A DNA stretch of 64,000 nt from Sanderia malayensis (GCA_013076295.1 RQOL01000861.1:3348001-3412000); one strand, 5' to 3'. Counted from the first letter of the stretch, positions 14,800-29,881 are shown. Program-made: numbers and translations. The notes: generated by a model not told the origin, from the sequence alone.

Positions 14800-17700
14800 T
14801 TTACTTTTCTTCCCGCAACCTACACAAATCAAAATGAAGATTCATTGCCACAATTTGCGCATGATTCCAAGGAAATTCAGCGAAAACACATTGTTATGCA
14901 CTTTTAGTTCCATCTTTCAGTAATATTAACACTCATTGCCACAATTTACACTAATAAAAGATAGCTCTCATTCCCACAATTTACACCAATGAAAATTAAT
15001 TCTCATTCCCGCAACTTACACTGATAAAAATTAACATTCATTCCAACAATTTGCGCATGATTCCACGTCAATTCAGCGAAAACAAATTGTTATACACTTT
15101 TAGTTACTCTTTCAGTAATATTAACATTCATTCCCACAATTTACACTAATAAAAATAACACTCATTCCCACAATTTACACCAATAAAAATTTAACATTTA
15201 CTCCGCAACTTACACTAATCAAAATTGACATTCATTCCCACAATTTGCGCATGATTCCGCGTCAATTCAGCGAAAGCAAATTGTTATGCACTTTTAGTTA
15301 CCTTTTTCATTCATATTAACATTCATTCCCACAATTTACACTAATGAAAGATAACACTCATTTCCACAATTTACACCAACAAAAATTTACTTTTATTCCC
15401 GCAACTTACACCAATCAAAATTAGCTTTCCTTCCCCCAATTTGCGCATGTTTCCACGTCAATTCAGCGAAAAGAAATTCTTATACACTTTTAGTTACCCT
15501 TTTCAGTAATATTAACATTCATTCCCACAATTTACACTAATAAAAGATAACACTCATTCTCACAATTTACAGCAATAAAAATTAACTTTTATTCCCGCAA
15601 CTTACACTAATCGAAATTGACATTCATTCCCACAATTTGCGCATGATTTCGCGTCAATTGAGCGAAAACAAATTCTTGTGCACGTTTAGTTACTTTTTTT
15701 CAGTAATATTAACATTCATTCCCACAATTTACACTGATAAAAGATAACACTCATTCCCACAATTTACATCAACAAAAATTTACTTTTCTTCCCGCAACCT
15801 ACACAGATCAAAATGAAGATTCATTGCCACAATTTGCGCACGATTCCACGTAATTTCAGCGAAAACACATTGTTATGCACTTTTAGTTACCTTTTTCATT
15901 CATATTAACATTCATTCCCACAATTTACACTAATGAAAGATAACACTCATTTCCACAATTTACACCAACAAAAATTTACATTTATTCCCGCAACTTACAC
16001 CAATCAAAATTAGCTTTCCTTCCCCCAATTTGCGCATGATTCCACGTCAATTCAGCGAAAAGAAATTCTTATACACTTTTAGTTACCCTTTTCAGTAATA
16101 TTAACATTCATTCCCACAATTTACACTAATAAAAGATAACACTCATTCTCACAATTTACAGCAATAAAAATTAACTTTTATTCCCGCAACTTACACTAAT
16201 CAAAGTTAACATTCATTCCCACAATTTGCGCAAGATTCCATGTCAATTCAGCGAAAACAAATTGTTGTGCACATTTAGTTACTTTTTTTCAGTAATATTA
16301 ACATTCATTCCCACAATTTACACTAATGAAAGATAACACTCATTTCCACAATTTACACCAACAAAAATTTACATTTATTCCCGCAACTTACACAAATCAA
16401 AATGAAGATTCATTGCCACAATTTGCGCACGATTCCACGTAAATTCAGCGAAAGCACATTGTTATGCACTTTTAGTTACCTTTTTCATTCATATTAACAT
16501 TCATTCCCACAATTTACACTAATGAAAGATAACACTCATTTCCACAATTTACACCAACAAAAATTTACATTTATTCCCGCAACTTACACCAATCAAAATT
16601 AGCTTTCCTTCCCCCAATTTGCGCATGATTCCACGTCAATTCAGCGAAAAGAAATTCTTATACACTTTTAGTTACCCTTTTCAGTAATATTAACATTCAT
16701 TCCCACAATTTACACTAATAAAAGATAACACTCATTCTCACAATTTACAGCAATAAAAATTAACTTTTATTCCCGCAACTTACACTAATCAAAGTTAACA
16801 TTCATTCCCACAATTTGCGCAAGATTCCATGTCAATTCAGCGAAAACAAATTGTTGTGCACATTTAGTTACTTTTTTTCAGTAATATTAACATTCATTCC
16901 CACAATTTACACTAATGAAAGATAACACTCATTTCCACAATTTACACCAACAAAAATTTACATTTATTCCCGCAACTTACACCAATCAAAATTAGCTTTC
17001 CTTCCCCCATTTTGCGCATGATTCCACGTCAATTCAGCGAAAAGAAATTCTTATACACTTTTAGTTACCCTTTTCAGTAATATTAACATTCATTCCCACA
17101 ATTTACACTAATAAAGATAACACTCATTCTCACAATTTACAGCAATAAAAATTAACTTTTATTCCCGCAACTTACACTAATCAAAGTTAACATTCATTCC
17201 CACAATTTGCGCAAGATTCCATGTCAATTCAGCAAAAACAAATTGTTGTGCACGTTTAGTTACTTTTTTTCAGTAATATTAACATTTTGTCATACACCTT
17301 TAGTTACTTTTTTCAGTAATATTTACATTCATTCCCACAATTTACACTAATAAAAGATAACACTCATTCCCACAATTTACACCAATGAAAATTACCTTTA
17401 TTTCCGCAGCTTACACTAATAAAATTAGCATTTATTCCCACATTTTGCGCATGATTCCACGTCAATTCAGCGAAAACAAATTCTTGTGCACGTTTAGTTA
17501 CTTTTTTCAGTAATATTAACATTCATTCCCACAATTTACACTAATAAAAGATAACACTCAATCCCACAATTTACACCAACAAAAATTACTTTTCTTCCCG
17601 CAACCTACACAAATCAAAATGAAGATTCATTGCCACAATTTGCGCATGATTCCAAGGAAATTCAGCGAAAACACATTGTTATGCACTTTTAGTTCCATCT

Positions 17701-20700
17701 TTCAGTAATATTAACACTCATTGCCACAATTTACACTAATAAAAGATAGCTCTCATTCCCACAATTTACACCAATGAAAATTAATTCTCATTCCCGCAAC
17801 TTACACTGATAAAAATTAACATTCATTCCAACAATTTGCGCATGATTCCACGTCAATTCAGCGAAAACAAATTGTTATACACTTTTAGTTACTCTTTCAG
17901 TAATATTAACATTCATTCCCACAATTTACACTAATAAAAATAACACTCATTCCCACAATTTACACCAATAAAAATTTAACATTTACTCCCGCAACTTACA
18001 CTAATCAAAATTGACATTCATTCCCACAATTTGCGCATGATTCCGCGTCAATTCAGCGAAAGCAAATTGTTATGCACTTTTAGTTACCTTTTCATTCATA
18101 TTAACATTCATTCCCACAATTTGTACTAATGAAAGATAACACTCATTTCCACAATTTACACCAACAAAAATTTACTTTTATTCCCGCAACTTACACCAAT
18201 CAAAATTAGCTTTCCTTCCCCCAATTTGCGCATGATTTCGCGTCAATTCAGCGAAAAGAAATTCTTATACACTTTTAGTTACCCGTTTCAGTGATATTAA
18301 CATTCATTCCCACAATTTACACTAATAAAAGATAACACTCATTCTCACAATTTACAGCAATAAAAATTAACTTTTATTCCCGCAACTTACACTAATCAAA
18401 ATTGACATTCATTCCCACAATTTGCGCATGATTTCGCGTGAATTCAGCGAAAACAAATTCTTGTGCACGTTTAGTTACTTTTTTTCAGTAATATTAACAT
18501 TTTGTCATACACCTTTAGTTACTTTTTTCAGTAATATTTACATTCATTCCCACAATTTACACTAATAAAAGATAACACTCATTCCCACAATTTACACCAA
18601 TGAAAATTACCTTTTATTTCCGCAGCTTACACTAATAAAATTAGCATTTATTCCCACATTTTGCGCATGATTCCACGTCAATTCAGCGAAAACAAATTCT
18701 TGTGCACGTTTAGTTACTTTTTTCAGTAATATTAACATTCATTCCCACAATTTACACTAATAAAAGATAACACTCATTCCCACAATTTACACCAACAAAA
18801 ATTTACTTTTCTTCCCGCAACCTACACAAATCAAAATGAAGATTCATTGCCACAATTTGCGCATGATTCCAAGGAAATTCAGCGAAAACACATTGTTATG
18901 CACTTTTAGTTCCATCTTTCAGTAATGTTAACACTCATTGCCACAATTTACACTAATAAAAGATAGCTCTCATTCCCACAATTTACACCAATGAAAATTA
19001 ATTCTCATTCCCGCAACTTACACTGATAAAAATTAACATTCATTCCAACAATTTGCGCATGATTCCACGTCAATTCAGCGAAAACAAATTGTTATACACT
19101 TTTAGTTACTCTTTTCAGTAATATTAACATTCATTCCCACAATTTACACTAATAAAAATAACACTCATTCCCACAATTTACACCAATAAAAATTTAACAT
19201 TTACTCCCGCAACTTACACTAATCAAAATTGACATTCATTCCCACAATTTGCGCATGATTCCGCGTCAATTCAGCGAAAGCAAATTGTTATGCACTTTTA
19301 GTTACCTTTTTCATTCATATTAACATTCATTCCCACAATTTACACTAATGAAAGATAACACTCATTTCCACAATTTACACCAACAAAAATTTACTTTTAT
19401 TCCCGCAACTTACACCAATCAAAATTAGCTTTCCTTCCCTCAATTTGCGCATGTTTCCACGTCAATTCAGCGAAAAGAAATTCTTATACACTTTTAGTTA
19501 CCCTTTTCAGTAATATTAACATTCATTCCCACAATTTACACTAATAAAAGATAACACTCATTCTCACAATTTACAGCAATAAAAATTAACTTTTATTCCC
19601 GCAACTTACACTAATCAAAATTGACATTCATTCCCACAATTTGCGCATGATTTCGCGTCAATTGAGCGAAAACAAATTCTTGTGCACGTTTAGTTACTTT
19701 TTTTCAGTAATATTAACATTCATTCCCACAATTTACACTGATAAAAGATAACACTCATTCCCACAATTTACACCAACAAAAATTTACTTTTCTTCCCGCA
19801 ACCTACACAGATCAAAATGAAGATTCATTGCCACAATTTGCGCACGATTCCACGTAATTTCAGCGAAAACACATTGTTATGCACTTTTAGTTACCTTTTT
19901 CATTCATATTAACATTCATTCCCACAATTTACACTAATGAAAGATAACACTCATTTCCACAATTTACACCAACAAAAATTTACATTTATTCCCGCAACTT
20001 ACACCAATCAAAATTAGCTTTCCTTCCCCCAATTTGCGCATGATTCCACGTCAATTCAGCGAAAAGAAATTCTTATACACTTTTAGTTACCCTTTTCAGT
20101 AATATTAACATTCATTCCCACAATTTACACTAATAAAAGATAACACTCATTCTCACAATTTACAGCAATAAAAATTAACTTTTATTCCCGCAACTTACAC
20201 TAATCAAAGTTAACATTCATTCCCACAATTTGCGCAAGATTCCATGTCAATTCAGCGAAAACAAATTGTTGTGCACATTTAGTTACTTTTTTTCAGTAAT
20301 ATTAACATTCATTCCCACAATTTACACTAATGAAAGATAACACTCATTTCCACAATTTACACCAACAAAAATTTACATTTATTCCCGCAACTTACACAAA
20401 TCAAAATGAAGATTCATTCCACAATTTGCGCACGATTCCACGTAAATTCAGCGAAAACACATTGTTATGCACTTTTAGTTACCTTTTTCATTCATATTAA
20501 CATTCATTCCCACAATTTACACTAATGAAAGATAACACTCATTTCCACAATTTACACCAACAAAAATTTACATTTATTCCCGCAACTTACACCAATCAAA
20601 ATTAGCTTTCCTTCCCCCAATTTGCGCATGATTCCACGTCAATTCAGCGAAAAGAAATTCTTATACACTTTTAGTTACCCTTTTCAGTAATATTAACATT

Positions 20701-23500
20701 CATTCCCACAATTTACACTAATAAAAGATAACACTCATTCTCACAATTTACAGCAATAAAAATTAACTTTTATTCCCGCAACTTACACTAATCAAAGTTA
20801 ACATTCATTCCCACAATTTGCGCAAGATTCCATATCAATTCAGCGAAAACAAATTGTTGTGCACATTTAGTTACTTTTTTCAGTAATATTAACATTCATT
20901 CCCACAATTTACACTAATGAAAGATAACACTCATTTCCACAATTTACACCAACAAAAATTTACATTTATTCCCGCAACTTACACCAATCAAAATTAGCTT
21001 TCCTTCCCCATTTTGCGCATGATTCCACGTCAATTCAGCGAAAAGAAATTCTTATACACTTTTAGTTACCCTTTTCAGTAATATTAACATTCATTCCCAC
21101 AATTTACACTAATAAAAGATAACACTCATTCTCACAATTTACAGCAATAAAAATTAACTTTTATTCCCACAACTTACACTAATCAAAGTTAACATTCATT
21201 CCCACAATTTGCGCAAGATTCCATGTCAATTCAGCAAAAACAAATTGTTGTGCACGTTTAGTTACTTTTTTTCAGTAATATTAACATTTTGTCATACACC
21301 TTTAGTTACTTTTTCAGTAATATTTACATTCATTCCCACAATTTACACTAATAAAAGATAACACTCATTCCCACAATTTACACCAATGAAAATTACCTTT
21401 TATTTCCGCAGCTTACACTAATAAAATTAGCATTTATTCCCACATTTTGCGCATGATTCCACGTCAATTCAGCGAAAACAAATTCTTGTGCACGTTTAGT
21501 TACTTTTTTTCAGTAATATTAACATTCATTCCCACAATTTACACTAATAAAAGATAACACTCATTCCCACAATTTACACCAACAAAAATTTACTTTTCTT
21601 CCCGCAACCTACACAAATCAAAATGAAGATTCATTGCCACAATTTGCGCATGATTCCAAGGAAATTCAGCGAAAACACATTGTTATGCACTTTTAGTTCC
21701 ATCTTTCAGTAATATTAACACTCATTGCCACAATTTACACTAATAAAAGATAGCTCTCATTCCCACAATTTACACCAATGAAAATTAATTCTCATTCCCG
21801 CAACTTACACTGATAAAAATTAACATTCATTCCAACAATTTGCGCATGATTCCACGTCAATTCAGCGAAAACAAATTGTTATACACTTTTAGTTACTCTT
21901 TTCAGTAATATTAACATTCATTCCCACAATTTACACTAATAAAAATAACACTCATTCCCACAATTTACACCAATAAAAATTTAACATTTACTCCCGCAAC
22001 TTACACTAATCAAAATTGACATTCATTCCCACAATTTGCGCATGATTCCGCGTCAATTCAGCGAAAGCAAATTGTTATGCACTTTTAGTTACCTTTTCAT
22101 TCATATTAACATTCATTCCCACAATTTGCACTAATGAAAGATAACACTCATTTCCACAATTTACACCAACAAAAATTTACTTTTATTCCCGCAACTTACA
22201 CCAATCAAAATTAGCTTTCCTTCCCCCAATTTGCGCATGATTTCGCGTCAATTCAGCGAAAAGAAATTCTTATACACTTTTAGTTACCCGTTTCAGTAAT
22301 ATTAACATTCATTCCCACAATTTACACTAATAAAAGATAACACTCATTCTCACAATTTACAGCAATAAAAATTAACTTTTATTCCCGCAACTTACACTAA
22401 TCAAAATTGACATTCATTCCCACAATTTGCGCATGATTTCGCGTGAATTCAGCGAAAACAAATTCTTGTGCACTTTTAGTTATTTTTTTTCAGTAATACT
22501 AACATTCATTCCCACAAGGTACACTAATAAAAGATAACACGCATTCCCACAATTTACACAAATGAAAATTACCTTTTATTTCCGCAACTTACACTAATCA
22601 AAATTAACATTTATTCCCACATTTTGCGCATGATTCCACGTCAATTCAGCGAAAACATATTGTTGTGCACTTTTAGTTACTATTTTTCAGTAATATTAAC
22701 ATTCATTCCCACAATTTACACTGATAAAAGATAACACTTATTCCCACAATTTACACCAACAAAAATTTACTTTTCTTCCCGCAACCTACACAAATCAAAA
22801 TGAAGATTCATTGCCACAATTTGCGCATGATTCCACGTCAATTCAGCGAAAACAAATTGTTATACACTTTTAGTTACTCTTTTCAGTAATATTAACATTC
22901 ATTCCCACAATTTACACTAATAAAACATAACACTCATTCCCACAATTTACACCAATAAAAATTTAACATTTACTCCCGCAACTTACACTAATCAAAATTG
23001 ACATTCATTCCCGAAATTTGCGCATGATTCCGCGTCAATTCAGCCAAAGCAAATTTTTATGCACTTTTAGTTACTCCTTTCAGTAATATTAACATTCATT
23101 CCCACAATTTACACTAATAAAAGATAAGACTCATTCCCACAATTTACACCAATAAAAAGTTAACATTTACTCCCGCAACTTACACTAATCGAAATTAACA
23201 TTCATTCCCACAATTTGCGCATGGTTCCACGTCAATTCAGCGAAAGCAAATTGTTGTGCACGTTTAGTTACTTTTTTTCAGTAATATTAACATTTTGTCA
23301 TACACCTTTAGTTACTTTTTTCAGTAATATTTACATTCATTCCCACAATTTACACTAATAAAAGATAACACTCATTCCCACAATTTACACCAACAAAATT
23401 CACTTTTCTTCCCGCAACCTACACAAATCAAAATGAAGATTCATTGCCACAATTTGCGCATGATTCCAAGGAAATTCAGCGAAAACACATTGTTATGCAC
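14800..23500. repeat. ~4.0-kb higher-order satellite repeat, about two copies
   Basis: The unusual GATTCCAAGGAAATTCAG variant occurs at 14863, 17648, 18865, 21652 and 23462. Distances alternate 2785, 1217 and 2787 bp, so the composite period is about 4003 bp. A second marker, the junction TAACATTTTGTCATACACC, recurs in the same pattern. The final spacing (1810 bp) is irregular, so the last copy is rearranged or incomplete. Confidence 0.8.
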
Positions 23501-26186
23501 TTTTAGTTACTCTTTTCAGTAATATTAACATTCATTCCCACAATTTACACTAATAAAAGTAACACTCATTCCCACAATTTACACCAATAAAAATTTAACA
23601 TTTACTCCCGCAACTTACACTAATCAAAATTGACATTCATTACCACAATTTGCGCATGATTCCGCGTCAATTCAGCGAAAGCAAATTGTTATGCACTTTT
23701 AGTTACCTTTTTCATTCATATTAACATTCATTCCCACAATTTGCACTAATGAAAGATAACACTCATTTCCACAATTTACACCAACAAAAATTTACTTTTA
23801 TTCCCGCAACTTACACCAATCAAAATTAGCTTTCCTTCCCCCAATTTGCGCATGTTTCCACGTCAATTCAGCGAAAAGAAATTCTTATACACTTTTAGTT
23901 ACCCTTTTCAGTAATATTAACATTCATTCCCACAATTTACACTAATAAAAGATAACACTCATTCTCACAATTTACAGCAATAAAAATTAACTTTTATTCC
24001 CGCAACTTACACTAATCAAAATTGACATTCATTCCCACAATTTGCGCATGATTTCGCGTCAATTCAGCGAAAACAAATTCTTGTGCACGTTTAGTTACTT
24101 TTTTTCAGTAATATTAACATTCATTCCCACAATTTACACTGATAAAAGATAACACTCATTCCCACAATTTACACCAACAAAAATTTACTTTTCTTCCCGC
24201 AACCTACACAAATCAAAATGAAGATTCATTGCCACAATTTGCGCACGATTCCACGTAAATTCAGCGAAAACACATTGTTATGCACTTTTAGTTACCTTTT
24301 TCATTCATATTAACATTCATTCCCACAATTTACACTAATGAAAGATAACACTCATTTCCACAATTTACACCAACAAAAATTTACATTTATTCCCGCAACT
24401 TACACCAATCAAAATTAGCTTTCCTTCCCCCAATTTGCGCATGATTCCACGTCAATTCAGCGAAAAGAAATTCTTATACACTTTTAGTTACCCTTTTCAG
24501 TAATGTTAACATTCATTCCCACAATTTACACTAATAAAAGATAACACTCATTCTCACAATTTACAGCAATAAAAATTAACTTTTATTCCCGCAACTTACA
24601 CTAATCAAAGTTAACATTCATTCCCACAATTTGCGCAAGATTCCATGTCAATTCAGCGAAAACACATTGTTATGCACTTTTAGTTACTCTTTTCAGTAAT
24701 ATTAACATTCATTCCCACAATTTACACTAATAAAAGTAACACTCATTCCCACAATTTACACCAATAAAAATTAACTTTTATTCCCGCAACTTACACTAAT
24801 CAAAATTGACATTCATTCCCACAATTTGCGCATGATTTCGCGTCAATTCAGCGAAAACAAATTTTGTGCACGTTTAGTTACTTTTTTTCAGTAATATTAA
24901 CATTCATTCCCACAATTTACACTGATAAAAGATAACACTCATTCCCACAATTTACACCAACAAAAATTTACTTTTCTTCCCGCAACCTACACAAATCAAA
25001 ATGAAGATTCATTGCCACAATTTGCGCACGATTCCACGTAAATTCAGCGAAAACACATTGTTATGCACTTTTAGTTACCTTTTTCATTCATATTAACATT
25101 CATTCCCACAATTTACACTAATGAAAGATAACACTCATTTCCACAATTTACACCAACAAAAATTTACATTTATTCCCGCAACTTACACCAATCAAAATTA
25201 GCTTTCCTTCCCCCAATTTGCGCATGATTCCACGTCAATTCAGCGAAAAGAAATTCTTATACACTTTTAGTTACCCTTTTCAGTAATATTAACATTCATT
25301 CCCACAATTTACACTAATAAAAGATAACACTCATTCTCACAATTTACAGCAATAAAAATTAACTTTTATTCCCGCAACTTACACTAATCAAAGTTAACAT
25401 TCATTCCCACAATTTGCGCAAGATTCCATGTCAATTCAGCGAAAACAAATTGTTATACACTTTTAGTTACTCTTTTCAGTAATATTAACATTCATTCCCA
25501 CAATTTACACTAATAAAAATAACACTCATTCCCACAATTTACACCAATAAAAATTTAACATTTACTCCCGCAACTTATACTAATCAAAATTGACATTCAT
25601 TCCCACAATTTGCGCATGATTCCGCGTCAATTCAGCGAAAGCAAATTGTTATGCACTTTTAGTTACCTTTTTCATTCATATTAACATTCATTCCCACAAT
25701 TTACACTAATGAAAGATAACACTCATTTCCACAATTTACACCAACAAAAATTTACTTTTATTCCCGCAACTTACACCAATCAAAATTAGCTTTCCTTCCC
25801 CCAATTTGCGCATGTTTCCACGTCAATTCAGCGAAAAGAAATTCTTATACACTTTTAGTTACCCTTTTCAATAATATTAACATTCATTCCCACAATTTAC
25901 ACTAATAAAAGATAACACTCATTCTCACAATTTACAGCAATAAAAATTAACTTTTATTCCCGCAACTTACACTAATCAAAATTGACATTCATTCCCACAA
26001 TTTGCGCATGATTTCGCGTCAATTCAGCGAAAGCAAATTGTTATGCACTTTTAGTTACCTTTTTCATTCATATTAACATTCATTTCCACAATTTTACACT
26101 AATGAAAGATAACACTCATTTCCCCAATTTACACCAACAAAAATTTACTTTTATTCCCGCAACTTACACTAATCAAAATTAAGATT

Positions 26187-27145
26187 AAAAATTATTATTT
26201 TTATTATTTTTTGCCATGTATCACAGAGCCATTGCTGCCTTTATTCACCAACATGCTGCTAGAATCGCAAAGTTGAGCAACATAGAAAAGTTGATGGGGG
26301 AAAATAAGATTAGGTTTGAGTTTGACGCATTGAAAGAACAATTAAATAGCCAAGCATACTTCCTTGCAATATGAAATATTCAAGGTTTGAAGGTGTGAAG
26401 ATGATACCTTGAAATATAGTAATTGCCATTTTACATTAACCTCGGTTTGAACTATGGACAACAAACCTTGTGTTGGCATATAATGGAGTTAAGGAAACTT
26501 ACACATATAAAATGGAGTTAAGGAGACGTACTTCGTTGGTCATTTTCTGTACCAAACCTACACGTCCACATCTTCGCTATCGTTAACTATAATTGAAATA
26601 AACATGAATCTCTTTGAATTATTCGAAATTGTTCGTCTCGACTAGCGCGGTATATAGATTGGATGCTTGGTCACAATCTGTTGAAGCGGCAAATGCGATG
26701 TCCTCGAAGGCTTCAGGTGGCGATGCATCGGCAGAGGGTGTACTGGAACCAAGACTGTCCGGGACGAGTCTTTTTTCGCTGGTTCCCACCTATCACTGGG
26801 AGTGTTGCTGGCACTCACATATTGCTGGTGTGTCGGGATGCGGTTCTCGACAGTAATAAAAACATTCATTGAGAACAAACATTGAGAATTTGTTTTCGCT
26901 GAAACGCTGAATTTGTTTTCGTGGAATCATGGGAATGAATCCTAATTTCGAACGTTACCAAAATCAGTTGGCTGAGGAGACCTCAGATGTGAGGTGAAAG
27001 CTCCCAAAATTATTTAATTTAATATATCAATTTAGTTAGCGTGTGAGTGTTTAAAAATGAATGGCAATAGAGCAAAATGAAATGTAGTTTAGGATATAAC
27101 ACTCGGGAGTCAATAAGAATTTTAGCAGAATCTGCTAAAAGAAGA
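26187..27145. mobile_element. Insertion of unknown type in the satellite, flanked by a 12-bp repeat
   Basis: A 959-bp non-satellite island. AAAATTAAGATT occurs immediately before it (26175-26186) and at its right edge (27146-27157). Removing the island and one copy restores an ordinary satellite sequence, so this is a clean insertion with a target duplication. The left end is an A/T run (TTATTATTTTTATTATTTTTT on plus), as expected for the tail of a minus-strand retroposed copy. The right end carries a 21-nt palindrome, TTTTAGCAGA-A-TCTGCTAAAA (27120-27140). A 52-codon ATG frame lies at 26216-26374. Overlapping frames on both strands at 26614-26878 give no recognisable domain. At about 26885-26947 there is a decayed fragment of the satellite in reverse orientation. 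Confidence 0.7.
26216..26374 (+). CDS. Short ORF fragment in the satellite island, function unknown
   Basis: A 52-residue ATG-started frame (begins MYHRAIAAFIHQHAAR) that ends at TGA 26372-26374. It has an amphipathic, helix-like composition with alternating Ala/Ile and charged residues. It could be a remnant of a retroelement coding region or chance. No family is recognised, and no splice sites or neighbouring coding sequence extend it. Confidence 0.2.
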   Translation: MYHRAIAAFIHQHAARIAKLSNIEKLMGENKIRFEFDALKEQLNSQAYFLAI

Positions 27146-29249
27146 AAAATTAAGATTCATTCCCACAATTGGCGCATGATTACACGTCAATTCAGCGAAA
27201 ACAAATTGCTATACACTTTTAGTTACTTTTTTCAGTAATATTAACATTCATTCCCACAATTTACACTAATAAAAGATAACACTCATTCCCACAATATACA
27301 CCAATAAAAATTAACTTTTATTCCCGAAACTTACAATAATCAAAATTAACATTCATTCCCACAATTTGCGCATGATTCCACGTCAATTCAGCGAAAACAA
27401 TTTGTCATACACCTTTAGTTACTTTTTTCAGTAATATTAACATTCATTCCCACAATTTCCACGAATAAAAGATAACACTCATTCCCACAATTTACACCAA
27501 TAGAAATTACCTTTTTTTCCCGCAACTTACACTAATCAAAATTAACATTCATTCCCACAATTTGCGCCTGATTCCACGTCAATTCAGCGAAAACAATTTG
27601 TCATACACCTTTAGTTACTTTTTTCAGTAATATTAACATTCATTCCCACAATTTCCACGAATAAAAGATAACACTCATTCCCACAATTTACACCAATAGA
27701 AATTACCTTTTTTTCCCGCAACTTACACTAATCAAAATTAACATTCATTCCCACAATTTGCGGATGGTTCCACGTCAATTCAGCGAAAACAAACTGTTAT
27801 ACACTTTTAGTTACTTGTTTCAGTTATTTTAAAATTCATTCCCACAATTTACACTAATAAAAGACAACACTCATTCCCACAATTGACACTAATAAAAATT
27901 AACTTTCATTCCCACAATTTACACCAATAAAAATTAACTTTTGTTCCCGCAACTTACACTAATCAAAATTAAGATTCATTCCCACAATTGGCGCAGGATT
28001 CCACGTCAATTCAGAGAAAACAAATTGTTATACACTTTTAGTTACTTTTTTCAGTAATATTAACATTCATTCCCACAATTTACACTAATAAAAGATAACA
28101 CTCACTCCCACAATTTACACCAATAAAAATTAACTTTTATTCCCGAAACTTACACTAATCAAAATTAGGATTCATTCCCATGATTCCACATCATTTCAGC
28201 GAAAATAAATTCTTATACACTTTTAGTTACTTTTTTCAGTAATATTAACATTCATTCCCACAATTTACACTAATAAAAGATAACACTCATTGCCACAGTT
28301 TACACTAATAAAAACTAACTTTCACTCCTACAATTTACACCAATAAAAATTAACTTTTGTTCCCGCAACTTTCACTAATCAAAATTAAGATTCATTCCCA
28401 CAATTGGCGCATGATTCCACGTCAATTCAGCGAAAACACATTCTTATACACTTTTAGTTACTTTTTCAGTAATATTAACATTCATTCCCACATTTTCCAC
28501 GAATAAAAGATAACACTCATTCCCACAATTTACACTAATAAAAACTAACTTTCACACCCACAATTTACAGCAATAAAAATTAACTTTTGTTCCCGCAACT
28601 TACACTAATCAAAATTAGGATTCATTCCCACAATTTGCGCATGATTCCGCGTCAATTCAGCGAAAGCAAATTGTTATGCACCTTTAGTTACCTTTTTCAT
28701 TCATATTAACATTCATTCCCACAATTTACACTAATAAAAGATAACACTCATTCCCACAATTTACACCAATGAAAATTACCTTTTATTTCCGCAACTTACA
28801 CTAATCAAAATTAACATTTATTCCCACATTTTGCGCATGATTCCACGTCAATTCAGCGAAAACAAATTGTTATGCACCTTTAGTTACTTTTTCAGTAATA
28901 TTAACCTAGATTCCCACAATTTCCACGAATAAAAGATAACACTCATTCCCACAATTTACACTAATAAAAACTAACTTTCACACCCACAATTTACAGCAAT
29001 AAAAATTAACTTTTGTTCCCGCAACTTACACTAATCAAAATTGACATTCATTCCCACAATTTGCGCATGATTCCGCGTCAATTCAGCGAAAGCAAATTGT
29101 TATGCACCTTTAGTTACCTTTTTCATTCATATTAACATTCATTCCCACAATTTACACTAATAAAAGATAACACTCATTCCCACAATTTACACCAATGAAA
29201 ATTACCTTTATTTCCGCAACTTACACTAATCAAAATTAACATTTATTCC
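27146..29249. repeat. Satellite array segment between the island and the LINE
   Basis: The same 35/91-bp satellite modules in the same orientation as 1-26186, but with more variable units. Examples are TTGGCGCATG in place of TTTGCGCATG, and TTTCCACGAATAAAAG in place of TTTACACTAATAAAAG. A roughly 390-bp piece is repeated around 28.5-29.2 kb. No gene is seen. Confidence 0.95.
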
Positions 29250-29555
29250 AGTTTCAGTTTCATTTTTTTCAGTTTCATTTTATTATCAATCCACCCTATA
29301 TACAATTTTCAACTTACAATTACAACTACTACAATAAAATTTAGACACAAACATATTACTGAAAATTAAATACACAAAAGGATACAAAATACAAAACAAT
29401 ATAAGGAAAAACTACAATACATTATTGTATATAAGATAGATTGATTAAGGAGGAGCTCTCTAAATAGGTAAACTAATCGAGAGAGAGCCCCCCCGTAAAA
29501 ACAAAGAAACTAAAAAATTAATTAAATCAAAATTACATACACCAGATAAACCTCA

Positions 29556-29861
29556 TCAATAAGCAAATTTGATATATGAGACTATGAAATACTTTTTCAA
29601 TTTAGAGCGAAAAATTGGGATCGAATCAGCAACACGTATAAAAAGTGGAATAGTGTTCCATAATTTAGAGCCAAAATATTGCACTGTTTTGAGCCCGTAA
29701 AGATTGGTTCTCCTTAGGGAAAGGAAAAGATCACCCCTGGTTGCCTGACGAGTTTGGAACCTATGCATGGAAGAGTTCGGAGTAAAGTAGTTATGAAAAT
29801 ATATTGGAGAGAGCTTGTTAATCACTTTGAAAACAAACGTTAAAATATTGAAATGAACCAT
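29556..29861 (-). pseudogene. LINE reverse transcriptase C-terminal region, out of frame
   Basis: An open frame of about 100 residues following the RT core. It contains FSLSLRRTNLYG-like and YFGSKLWNTIPLFI segments, which in APE-type LINEs form the end of the RT protein (pattern RTN-YG, then W-N-x-P). It is in a different frame from the RT core at 29882-30829, so a frameshift lies between about 29861 and 29890. It ends at a stop just before the LINE 3' UTR. Confidence 0.8.
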
Positions 29862-29881
29862 ATCTTCAAGTTTTAATATCT

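Larger units (their letters stand above)
1..26186. repeat. Satellite array, ~196-bp unit of 35-bp modules, with higher-order repeats
   Basis: Tandem AT-rich satellite. Read on the plus strand, one unit is three 35-bp modules, each beginning ATTCCCACAA or ATTCCCGCAA, followed by a 91-bp module that starts the same way and continues with GCGCATGATTCCACGTC, a TTCAGCGAAA block and a TTAGTTAC block (3 x 35 + 91 = 196 bp). Some units lack the 35-bp modules, so adjacent 91-bp modules occur about 92 bp apart (near 268 and 360). Diagnostic variants recur at fixed distances, showing higher-order structure: a CGCGTCAATTCAACG variant at ~9359 and ~12067 (2708 bp apart), and a GATTCCAAGG variant at 14863, 17648, 18865 and 21652 (about 4.0 kb alternate spacing). 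No gene is supported inside. Short ORFs here are the repeat read in one frame. Confidence 0.97.

Noticed and set aside
26614..26878. Overlapping open frames on both strands in the satellite island
   Set aside because: Frames on both strands over the same 250 bp, with no domain, no splice context and a decayed mobile-element setting.
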